Program-made: the position numbers and the translations under genes | Shown: piece after piece, positions 26,447 to 34,126 of the stretch | Layout of the letters: every line of letters begins with the position of its first letter | Numbering within the stretch: position 1 is the first letter of the stretch | Notes under the pieces: model-generated | Databases searched by the model: none | What the model was told of the DNA's origin: nothing | What the model saw: only the letters and a program-made list of their open reading frames with translations | Assembly: GCF_000685015.1 (NCBI RefSeq) | Contig: NZ_BAYA01000015.1 | Location: forward strand, 1 to 64,000 | Length of the DNA: 64,000 nt | From: Paraburkholderia bannensis NBRC 103871 | GTDB lineage: Bacteria; Pseudomonadota; Gammaproteobacteria; Burkholderiales; Burkholderiaceae | Reading direction: 5' to 3'

Positions 26447-28045
26447 TTGAACCAGCCTGCCGCCCCGGCCACACCGCCTGCACCGCCCTCGCCCCCCGCG
26501 CCACCTGCTCCACCGCCGCCGCTCGAAGGCGGCCGGCTGATCCTCGCGACCATCGCGGTGGCGCTCGCGACCTTCATGAACGTGCTGGACACCTCGATCG
26601 CCAACGTCGCCATCCCGACGATCTCGGGCGACCTGGGCGTGTCCGTCGACGAAGGCACCTGGGTCATCACCGTGTTCGCCGCCGCCAATGCCGTGTCGAT
26701 CCCGCTGACCGGCTGGCTCACGCAGCGCTTCGGCCAGGTGCGCCTGTTCGTGGCGTCGATCCTGTCGTTCGTGCTCGCGTCGTGGCTTTGCGGCATCGCG
26801 CCGAGCCTGCCGTTCCTGCTGGTCGCCCGGGTGTTGCAGGGCGCGGTCGCGGGCCCGCTGATTCCGCTTTCGCAGGCCATCCTGCTGGGCTCCTGGCCCA
26901 AGGACAAATCGTCGACGGCGCTCGCGTTCTGGGCCATGACGACGACGGTCGGCCCGATCGCGGGCCCAGCGCTGGGCGGCTGGATCACGGACAGCTACAA
27001 CTGGTCGTGGATCTTCTACATCAACATCCCGGTGGGCCTGTTCGCGGGCTTCATCACGTGGAACATCTACCGCAACCGCGAATCGCCGACGCGCAAGCCG
27101 CCCATCGACATCGTCGGCCTGGGCCTGCTGATCGCGTGGGTCGCGTCGTTGCAGATCCTGCTCGACAAGGGCAAGGATCTCGACTGGTTCAACTCGCCTG
27201 TGATCGTCGGGCTGGGCGTGATCGCGCTCATCAGCTTCGCGTTCTTCCTGGTCTGGGAGCTGACCGAGCAGCATCCCATCGTCGACCTGCGGCTATTCGG
27301 CCAGCGCAATTTCCTGGGCGGAACGATTGCGATTTCGGTGGCGTATGGCGTGTTCTTCGGCAATCTCGTGTTGTTGCCGCAGTGGATGCAGGAGTACCTG
27401 AACTATCGCTCGGTTGACGCTGGGCTCGTGACCGCGCCGCTCGGCGTGTTCGCCGTGATTCTCGCGCCGGTCGTGGGCCGTATCCTGCCGCGCTCGGATG
27501 CGCGCATCATTGCGACCTGCGCGTTCGTGCTGTTCGCCGTGGTGTTCTTCATGCGCTCGAACTACGTCATCGAAATCGACACGTTCCATCTCGTGCTGCC
27601 CACCCTGCTGCAAGGCATTCCGATGGCGCTGTTCTTCGTGCCGCTCACCGCGATCATTCTCGCGGGGCAGCCGCCCGGCCGGATTCCGGCGGCGGCGGGC
27701 CTGTCGAACTTCGTGCGCGTGTTCTGCGGCGCGGTCGGCACGTCGATTTCGACCAATGCGTGGAACAACCGCACCGTGCTGCATCATGAACGGCTCACGG
27801 AACAGGCGTCGATCGACAATCCCGTGTTTCGCCAGTCGATCGAGAATACGCAGGCGCTGCTGCACATCAGCGAGCCTTCGGCGCGCGCGCTCTTCGATTT
27901 CCAGTTGACGACCCAGGCTGCCATGATGGGCCTGAACGATATTTTCTATATCTCGGCGATCATCTTTCTCGCCATCATTCCGCTCATCTGGATCACGAAA
28001 TCGACGCGCGGCGGCGGTGGTGGCGGCGCGGCGGGCGCGCACTAG
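26447..28045 (+). CDS. DHA2-family MFS multidrug transporter (EmrB/QacA type)
   Basis: A 532-residue, 14-helix exporter: NVLDTSIANVAIPTISG in helix 1, GWLTQRFGQVRLFV (motif A) and the GPIAGPALGGWI motif C in helix 5. The N-terminus is proline-rich (about residues 4-27), and the C-terminal tail is a glycine run. It starts with TTG at 26447, chosen because GGAGA lies 6 bp upstream and the homology begins there. No adjacent EmrA or TolC-like gene is seen, so any tripartite partner must be elsewhere. Confidence 0.88.
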   Translation: MNQPAAPATPPAPPSPPAPPAPPPPLEGGRLILATIAVALATFMNVLDTSIANVAIPTISGDLGVSVDEGTWVITVFAAANAVSIPLTGWLTQRFGQVRLFVASILSFVLASWLCGIAPSLPFLLVARVLQGAVAGPLIPLSQAILLGSWPKDKSSTALAFWAMTTTVGPIAGPALGGWITDSYNWSWIFYINIPVGLFAGFITWNIYRNRESPTRKPPIDIVGLGLLIAWVASLQILLDKGKDLDWFNSPVIVGLGVIALISFAFFLVWELTEQHPIVDLRLFGQRNFLGGTIAISVAYGVFFGNLVLLPQWMQEYLNYRSVDAGLVTAPLGVFAVILAPVVGRILPRSDARIIATCAFVLFAVVFFMRSNYVIEIDTFHLVLPTLLQGIPMALFFVPLTAIILAGQPPGRIPAAAGLSNFVRVFCGAVGTSISTNAWNNRTVLHHERLTEQASIDNPVFRQSIENTQALLHISEPSARALFDFQLTTQAAMMGLNDIFYISAIIFLAIIPLIWITKSTRGGGGGGAAGAH

Positions 28046-28062
28046 TCGCCGCTTCCCCGCAC

Positions 28063-29307
28063 TCAGCCGAAGCGCTGCGCCGAATAAGGCCTGGGATCGG
28101 CAAAAGGCGTCTCGCCGACGATCATTTCGGCGACGAGACGCCCCGTCACCGGCCCGAGCGTGAGCCCATGATGGTTATGGCCGAACGCGAACCACAGCCC
28201 CGCATGGCGCGGCGCGGGGCCGAGCACCGGGCGCATGTCCGGCGTGCAGGGGCGCATGCCCATCCAGGGCGTGGCGTCGAGCCGCTCGCCCAGCCCGAAT
28301 ACGGGCCGTGCGGCGCGCTCGGCGGCATCGAGCTGAGCGTAGCTGGGCGGACGTTCGCGCGTTGCCAGTTCGACCCCGGTCGTCAGGCGCAGGCCGCGCT
28401 TCATCGGCGCAACCACATAGCCGCCTTCGATATCCACCACTGGCCGCAGCAACGGCACACCCGCGGCGCTCGCGTAGTGCATGTGATAGCCGCGCTTGAC
28501 CATGAGCGGCACGCGGTAGCCGAGCGCCGACGTCACCTGATCCGACCACGGCCCCATCGCAATCACGGCGAGTTCGGCACCCAGCGGGCCGTCGTCGGTC
28601 TGCACCTGCCAGCCGCTTCCTTGCGCGCGCAACGTTCGCGCGTCACCCGTGGCGAAGCGGCCGCCTTCGCGCAGGAACAGCTCGGCATAGCCCTTCACGA
28701 GTGCGCCAGGATCGGCCACGCTCGCCGGGTCGATCCAGTGGATCGCACCTGCGTAGCCGTCGCCTAGCGAGGCTTCGGCAGCGCGCAGCCCTGCAGCGTC
28801 GAAACTCTCCGTGCGCAGTCCATGCTCTGCCGCCAGATGCTGCGCCGCTTCACGCTCGCGCTCGAACGCCTCGGGCGAGCGATACGCTTCCAGCCAGCCG
28901 ATTGGCCGCACCAGTTCGCGCAGATCCGTACGCGCGACGAGCGCTTCGTGCTCCGCGACGCAACGCGAAATCAGCGGCAGCAGGTCGCGCGCCGCGCCCG
29001 CCAGCCGCTGCGGCGACGACTCGCGCCAGTAGGTGGCGAGCCAGCGCGCGTAGGACGGCAGCGAACGCACGTCGTAGCGCAACATCGTCGAATCGTTGCG
29101 CGCGAGCCGCAGCAGCGTGCGCCAGTCGCGCGGAAACCCGTACGGCACCACCGACGACGCCTCGATCAGCCCGGCATTGCCATAGCTGGTTTCCTCGCCG
29201 GGCGCGCGCCGGTCAACGAGCGTGACGCGCACGCCGCGCGCCTGCAGGTGCAGCGCGACACTCACACCGACAATGCCCGCGCCGAGCACGATCGCGTCCT
29301 TGCTCAT
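28063..29307 (-). CDS. FAD-dependent D-amino acid dehydrogenase (DauA/DadA-like)
   Basis: A 414-residue DAO-family flavoprotein: N-terminal FAD motif IVLGAGIVGVSVALHL, FAD-contacting SYGNAGLIEASSV (about 41-53), and C-terminal GHNHHGLTLGPVTG. It oxidises D-amino acids to 2-oxo acids plus ammonia and feeds electrons to an acceptor. Neighbours are a cationic-type amino-acid binding protein, a DauB-like dehydrogenase and a DauR-like regulator, the same set as P. aeruginosa dauBAR/PA3865. That points to D-arginine or another D-amino acid. DadA for D-alanine or a hydroxyproline dehydrogenase are alternatives. Confidence 0.87.
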   Translation of the reverse strand: MSKDAIVLGAGIVGVSVALHLQARGVRVTLVDRRAPGEETSYGNAGLIEASSVVPYGFPRDWRTLLRLARNDSTMLRYDVRSLPSYARWLATYWRESSPQRLAGAARDLLPLISRCVAEHEALVARTDLRELVRPIGWLEAYRSPEAFEREREAAQHLAAEHGLRTESFDAAGLRAAEASLGDGYAGAIHWIDPASVADPGALVKGYAELFLREGGRFATGDARTLRAQGSGWQVQTDDGPLGAELAVIAMGPWSDQVTSALGYRVPLMVKRGYHMHYASAAGVPLLRPVVDIEGGYVVAPMKRGLRLTTGVELATRERPPSYAQLDAAERAARPVFGLGERLDATPWMGMRPCTPDMRPVLGPAPRHAGLWFAFGHNHHGLTLGPVTGRLVAEMIVGETPFADPRPYSAQRFG

Positions 29308-29338
29308 GCCATTCCTCTGGAGTCCGTACCGGTTTTTA

Positions 29339-30157
29339 TCAATGCGCGACGATGTCGCGGCCGAAATACTTCATCGACAGCTTCGTGAGCGTGCCGTCCT
29401 TGCGCAGCGAATCAAGCGCCGCGTCCACTTTGGCCTTGAGCGCCGTGTCGTTCTTGCGCAGACCGAAGCCCGTGCCCTCGCCCAGCGTGGCCGGATCCTT
29501 GAGCGGCGCGCCCGCGAAATCATAGTCCTTGCCCTGCGGCTTCGAGAGGAAACCATCGGTGGCAGTCTGCACTTCCTGCACCGCGCCGTCCAGACGACCC
29601 GAGGCGAGGTCAACGAAAATCTGATCCTGGCTCTCGTACGTGACGACCGATACACCCGCCGGCGCCCAGTGCTTGCGCACGTAGTCCTCCTGCGTGGTGC
29701 CCTGCTGCACGCCGATCTGCTTGCCCTTGAGGCTCGCGGGCGTGGGCTGCAGGCCCGAGCCGCGTTTCGCGACCATCTGGATCGGCATGACGTACACCGC
29801 CGGGGTGAAGTCGATCTGCTGACGGCGCTTGTCCGTAATGTTCATCGCCGAGTCGATGACGTCGAACTTGCGTGCTTCGAGCGCGGCGATCAGGCCGTCA
29901 AAGCTGTTCTCGACCCACACGCACTTGACCTGCATGCGCTGGCACACGGCATTGCCGATGTCGATATCGAAGCCCTGCAACTGGCCCGACGGCGCCTTGC
30001 TCTCGAACGGCGGGTACGACGCTTCCAGGCCGAAGCGCAGCGTCTGCGGATCCTGCGCGTGCGCCGCCCCCGCCGTCATGCCGAGCCCCGCGCCCAGCAA
30101 GGCGGCCAGTCCCGCGAGCCGCGCCTTGTGCGCGTAGCGAATCATCTTCGTGTTCAT
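29339..30157 (-). CDS. Periplasmic amino-acid binding protein of an ABC importer
   Basis: A 272-residue solute-binding protein (SBP_bac_3). The signal peptide has a basic N-terminus and ends near AAHA-Q (residue 34). The mature part has the family strands LRFGLEASYPPFESKAPSGQLQGFDIDIG and DVIDSAMNITDKRRQQIDFT. It is closest in style to ArgT/HisJ-type lysine-arginine-ornithine binders. It is 31 bp from the dehydrogenase gene, so both share the divergent promoter. No permease or ATPase gene is adjacent. I chose ATG 30157 (GGTGA upstream) over 30169. Confidence 0.88.
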   Translation of the reverse strand: MNTKMIRYAHKARLAGLAALLGAGLGMTAGAAHAQDPQTLRFGLEASYPPFESKAPSGQLQGFDIDIGNAVCQRMQVKCVWVENSFDGLIAALEARKFDVIDSAMNITDKRRQQIDFTPAVYVMPIQMVAKRGSGLQPTPASLKGKQIGVQQGTTQEDYVRKHWAPAGVSVVTYESQDQIFVDLASGRLDGAVQEVQTATDGFLSKPQGKDYDFAGAPLKDPATLGEGTGFGLRKNDTALKAKVDAALDSLRKDGTLTKLSMKYFGRDIVAH

Positions 30158-30229
30158 CGTCGTCACCATAGTCGTAATGAGGTCGGGCGGACGGCGCGCC
30201 GGGAAGACGCCGCGTCCACAGGGCAAATA

Positions 30230-30274
30230 TAGACGAAAAATAAAAATAAAGTCTAGAATGGACAAAAAAGTCCA
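30230..30274. promoter_or_regulatory. Paired inverted repeats in the dau-like divergent promoter
   Basis: TAGAC-N16-GTCTA (30230-30255) is followed by TGGAC-AAAAAA-GTCCA (30259-30274), in a very A-rich stretch between the binding-protein gene (minus) and the OCD-family gene (plus). The second repeat is a perfect 16-bp palindromic site. Its position and symmetry suit an operator for the YheO/DauR-like regulator encoded in the cluster. Confidence 0.6.
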
Positions 30275-30369
30275 CATCGATGCGCACCGGGTTCCGGCTG
30301 TGTTCCGGTCGGCTTCCGGGCTGAATGCCGACTGGCGCGTGCATCGACATCCATTGAAGGAGCCTCACC

Positions 30370-31359
30370 ATGACCGCAACGACCACCGTTTCCCCGGCCG
30401 CACCGTTCATCGTCGATGCCGCGCAGGTACGCACCGCGCTGCCCGCGCTCGACGTGCGCGGCGCGCTCGCGCGCATGTTCGCCTCGCTTGGCCGCGACAA
30501 CGCCGTGCAGCCGCCGCAGACCCTCGCCCTGTTCCCGCAGCAGGCTGGCGACTACATCACCTATCTGGGCGTGCTGGCCGAAGCGGGCGTGTTCGGCGCC
30601 AAGCTCTCGCCATATATCGCGGGCGTGAATGGCGCGAAGCCCATCATCACGGCGTGGACTGCGCTGATGTCGATGCACACCGGCCAGCCGCTGATGTGGT
30701 GCGACGCCGCGCTGCTCACGACCGAGCGCACCGCGGGCACCACCGCGCTGGCCGTCGACCAGCTCGCGCCGCGCGAAGCGCGCCGTCTGGCCGTGATCGG
30801 CGCGGGCGACGTGGCGCTCGCGCATATCCGCCATGCCGCGCCGCTGCGGGCGTGGGAAAGCATCCGCGTGTGGTCGCCGAAGCTCGCGGGCGACGCCGCG
30901 CGCGCCGCCAGTGTGCATGCCGCCGATGCGCGCGCGAGCGTCGCGACCTCGGCAGAAGACTGCGTGGCCGACGCCGACGTGGTCATGCTCTGCACCTCGT
31001 CGGGCAAGCCCGTGCTCGCGCTCGACACGCTGCGCAAGCCCGCGCTCATCACCTCGATCAGCACCAATGTCGCCCAGGCTCACGAGATCGATCCGGCCGC
31101 ACTGCCCTCGCTCGACGTGTATTGCGACTACCGCCGCACCACGCCGCACAGCGCGGGCGAAATGACGATCGCCGCGCGCGAACATGACTGGTCGCCAGAC
31201 GCGATCGTGGGCGACCTCGCCGAACTCGCCAACGACGCCTGCCCGCCCCCCGGCTACTCGCGGCACGTGTTCTTCCGCTCGATCGGTCTCGGGCTGGAGG
31301 ACATGGCGGTGGCGTACGCGCTCTATCAACATCTGCACGAGCAGCGCGCGGCGCAATAA
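30370..31359 (+). CDS. Ornithine cyclodeaminase/mu-crystallin family dehydrogenase (DauB-like)
   Basis: A 329-residue NAD(P)-dependent enzyme. The Rossmann motif is RRLAVIGAGDVALAHIRHA, and the C-terminal FRSIGLGLEDMAVAYALY is typical of the family. In P. aeruginosa, DauB reduces 2-ketoarginine (made by DauA from D-arginine) to L-arginine, giving a two-step racemisation. Here the same pairing is seen, so reductive amination or imine reduction of the 2-oxo acid is likely. True ornithine cyclodeaminase or pyrroline-2-carboxylate reductase activities are alternatives. It diverges from the binding-protein/dehydrogenase unit. Confidence 0.85.
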   Translation: MTATTTVSPAAPFIVDAAQVRTALPALDVRGALARMFASLGRDNAVQPPQTLALFPQQAGDYITYLGVLAEAGVFGAKLSPYIAGVNGAKPIITAWTALMSMHTGQPLMWCDAALLTTERTAGTTALAVDQLAPREARRLAVIGAGDVALAHIRHAAPLRAWESIRVWSPKLAGDAARAASVHAADARASVATSAEDCVADADVVMLCTSSGKPVLALDTLRKPALITSISTNVAQAHEIDPAALPSLDVYCDYRRTTPHSAGEMTIAAREHDWSPDAIVGDLAELANDACPPPGYSRHVFFRSIGLGLEDMAVAYALYQHLHEQRAAQ

Positions 31360-31445
31360 GGCGTGCGATAACACGTGCAAGATCGCGCGCAATAAGCAGT
31401 ATCATCGACGTCCTCTTCGATGTGACACCCCACGGCCCCTGTCCG

Positions 31446-32114
31446 ATGCAGAAAACGAAAACCGCCAGCAAGAAGGCCTCCTCGCCGCCCGCGTCGCGCA
31501 CGCGGCTGCTCGAACGCTACGCGCACGTGGCGGACAGCATCACGACGCTGTTCTTCCCGTTCGCCGAAGTGGTGATCCACGATCTCGCAGACCAGACCGT
31601 GGCGTATCTGTCGAACAACCTCTCGAAGCGCGAGATCGGCGACGACTCCGCGCTGGAGGACGTCGAGGAAACCACGCGCAACAAGCTGCTCGGCCCCTAC
31701 GAGAAAGTGAACTGGGACGGGCGGCGCATGCGCTGCGTGAGCACGGCGCTCTTCGACGACGAGGGCCGCGCCGCGGGCGTCATGTGCATCAACTTCAACA
31801 TCGCCGCGTTCGACGACATGCAGGCCACGCTCGACCTGTTCCTGCGCGGCGCGGGCGTGATCGCACAACCCGAAGAGCTGTTCAAGGACGACTGGCAGGA
31901 GCGCATCAACACTTTCCTGCACGGCTGGCTGCGCGAGCGCCAGGTGGCGCTCAACTCGCTCACGCGCGAGCACCGGCGCGAGCTGGTCGAGGCGCTTTAC
32001 GCCGAAGGTGCATTCAAGGGCAAGAGCTCGGCGAACTATGTGGCGAAGGTGCTGGGCATGGGCCGCGCGACCGTCTACAAGCATCTGCGCGAGATGAAGG
32101 GCGAGGTCGAATAG
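31446..32114 (+). CDS. YheO-like PAS/HTH transcriptional regulator (DauR-like)
   Basis: A 222-residue regulator with an N-terminal YheO-like PAS domain (about 20-130, FAEVVIHDLADQTVAYLSNN and RAAGVMCINFNIAAFDD) and a C-terminal HTH (about 175-220, SSANYVAKVLGMGRATVYKHLREMKG). P. aeruginosa DauR, of the same architecture, represses dauBAR and is relieved by the keto acid intermediate. It follows the DauB-like gene by 86 bp on the same strand. The start at 31446 lacks a clear ribosome site; a GTG at 31422 is possible. Confidence 0.85.
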   Translation: MQKTKTASKKASSPPASRTRLLERYAHVADSITTLFFPFAEVVIHDLADQTVAYLSNNLSKREIGDDSALEDVEETTRNKLLGPYEKVNWDGRRMRCVSTALFDDEGRAAGVMCINFNIAAFDDMQATLDLFLRGAGVIAQPEELFKDDWQERINTFLHGWLRERQVALNSLTREHRRELVEALYAEGAFKGKSSANYVAKVLGMGRATVYKHLREMKGEVE

Positions 32115-32240
32115 GCGACGTTGCGTCCTCGCGCCAGGCGGTCGCACGAACCGCACGAACGTCGCGCCACAGCTGGGGAATCGCTACAATCCCCGGACTT
32201 CGGCGCGCGCGTTGTCGTGCCGTCCTTTCTCGCGACGTCC

Positions 32241-33155
32241 ATGAACTACACGCCCATCCTCGACGCGATCCATCGCGACCTGCAACCGCACATCGGCAAG
32301 GGCCGCGTCGCCGACTACATCCCCGAACTCGCGACCGTCGACGCCAACCATTTCGGCATGGCGATCGTCACCGTCGACGGTCAGGTCTATCGCACCGGCG
32401 ACGCTGACGTGCGCTTCTCGATCCAGAGTATTTCCAAGCTGTTCGCCTGCACGCTGGCGTTCCAGCTGCTTGGCGACGCGCTTTGGGAACGCGTGGGACG
32501 CGAGCCGTCGGGCACGGCGTTCAACTCGCTCGTGCAACTCGAATTCGAAGGCGGCAAGCCGCGCAATCCCTTCATCAACGCGGGCGCGCTCGTGGTCACC
32601 GACGTGCTGTGCCGCCGCTTCGTGCAGGCTGAGACGGCACTGGTGGATTTCGTGCGGCGGCTCTCGGGCGAAGGCAGCATCGGCTACGACCTGAAGGTCG
32701 CGCAATCCGAGCTGGCGCACGCCGAGCGCAACCGCGCGATGGCGCATTTCATCGCCAGCTTCGGCAACCTGGAAATGGCCGCCGATGCGGTCATCGACGC
32801 GTATTGCCGTCAATGCGCGATCTCGATGAGCTGCGTGGAGCTCGCGCGCGCGGCGCTGTTCCTCGCGAACGGCGGCGTCTCGCCCGCCAATGGCGAGCAG
32901 GTGCTCGATGCCAGTTCGGCCAAACGGCTTTCGGCGCTCATGCTGACCTGCGGGACGTACGATGCGGCGGGCGATTTCGTTTATCGCGTGGGACTGCCCG
33001 CGAAGAGCGGCGTGGGCGGCGGAATCGTCGCGGTGCTGCCCGGCGAGTTCGCAGTGTGCGTATGGTCGCCGGGGCTCGACGCGAACGGGAATTCGCATGT
33101 GGGTTCGCTCGCGCTGGAGCAGTTGACGACGCGCACCGGACGGTCGATTTTTTGA
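32241..33155 (+). CDS. glsA: Glutaminase
   Basis: A 304-residue beta-lactamase-fold glutaminase that hydrolyses glutamine to glutamate and ammonia. Catalytic serine and lysine are S63-x-x-K66 in RFSIQSISKLF. Other conserved blocks are NPFINAGALV and GLPAKSGVGGGIV. Length is normal for the family. The ATG at 32241 fixes the family N-terminus (NYTPILDAIHRDL); no ribosome site is visible. It follows the dau-like cluster by 126 bp with a GNAT gene 22 bp downstream, so it may form an operon with that gene. Confidence 0.93.
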   Translation: MNYTPILDAIHRDLQPHIGKGRVADYIPELATVDANHFGMAIVTVDGQVYRTGDADVRFSIQSISKLFACTLAFQLLGDALWERVGREPSGTAFNSLVQLEFEGGKPRNPFINAGALVVTDVLCRRFVQAETALVDFVRRLSGEGSIGYDLKVAQSELAHAERNRAMAHFIASFGNLEMAADAVIDAYCRQCAISMSCVELARAALFLANGGVSPANGEQVLDASSAKRLSALMLTCGTYDAAGDFVYRVGLPAKSGVGGGIVAVLPGEFAVCVWSPGLDANGNSHVGSLALEQLTTRTGRSIF

Positions 33156-33177
33156 AGGTTATTTTAAGGGTCGAGCG

Positions 33178-33690
33178 ATGACGGTTCAGATTCGCAGTGA
33201 AGCGCCCGCCGATGTTCCGGCAATTCGCGCGCTGACCGAGGCGGCGTTTCTGCACGCGCCGCATACGAGCCATACGGAACAGTTCATCGTCGACGCGCTG
33301 CGGGCGGCGGGCGAGCTGACCGTGTCGCTGGTCGCCGTGGATCGCGGCGAGCTTGTGGGGCATGTGGCGCTTTCGCCGGTGACGCTTTCCGATGGCTCGC
33401 CGGGATGGTTCGGCCTGGGGCCGATTTCGGTCGCGCCCGCGCGGCAGCGCGAAGGGATCGGCGGCCAGTTGATCGAACATGCGCTCGACGTGCTGCGCGC
33501 TCGGCAGGCGGCGGGCTGTGTGCTGCTGGGCGACCCCGGTTACTACCAGCGCTTTGGTTTTACGCCCGAGCCGACGTTGGTGCTGCCCGGTGTGCCGGCA
33601 GAGTATTTCCAGGCCATCGTGCTGGATGGCCTCGTGCCGGCGGCGACGGCGACGGTGCGCTATAGCGACGCGTTCGAGGCGCGTGAGTAG
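33178..33690 (+). CDS. GNAT-family N-acetyltransferase (YhbS-like)
   Basis: A 170-residue acetyl-CoA-dependent acetyltransferase. The CoA-binding motif A is ISVAPARQREGIGGQLIEHAL (about 82-102), followed by VLLGDPGYYQRFGF, the mark of the YhbS subgroup. The acceptor is unknown. It has AAGGG eight bases upstream of the ATG and sits 22 bp behind glutaminase. Confidence 0.88.
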   Translation: MTVQIRSEAPADVPAIRALTEAAFLHAPHTSHTEQFIVDALRAAGELTVSLVAVDRGELVGHVALSPVTLSDGSPGWFGLGPISVAPARQREGIGGQLIEHALDVLRARQAAGCVLLGDPGYYQRFGFTPEPTLVLPGVPAEYFQAIVLDGLVPAATATVRYSDAFEARE

Positions 33691-34126
33691 TCCGCCAAAT
33701 CGAGCACCATGTATTCCCGAGTGTGGCCTACGACTTCCTGGTGAAGCCTCGCAGTAAGGCCTTTCATGCAATTAGCATCATTAACGGGCTCTGACGGTCT
33801 TCGTTCTATATTCAAATTTCAAATGCGTGGGCAAGTCGCCCCATCGTTTTTCTGATATTCCGGGACTGCCAGGCAAGCCAATATAAGACCGAATCCTCCC
33901 CGCACAATTCGGCACCCGGTCTTTTGCGTGCCGGGATATATTTACCGACCTCACATAATTACCCTCTTTAAATCGGCATTTATTTCCAGAAAATCTGGAA
34001 AACAGCGAACCAGCTCGAATGCGAATTCTAAATATGCCCAATAAATTCTTGTGAAACTGTTTCCGTCACACGAATATTTTATAAAATCCTTCCACACTGG
34101 AAATACGACCTGGAAGGCAGAATTTA
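33691..34126. other. AT-rich gap upstream of the type VI cargo cluster
   Basis: 436 bp without a gene and with visibly lower GC from 33,770 on. A hairpin CGGCAC-N12-GTGCCG lies near 33,911-33,934. A possible promoter is TTGTGA (34049-34054), an 18-bp spacer, then AATATT (34073-34078), with TATAAA close behind. The base composition change suggests the left edge of an acquired T6SS cargo module. Confidence 0.45.
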
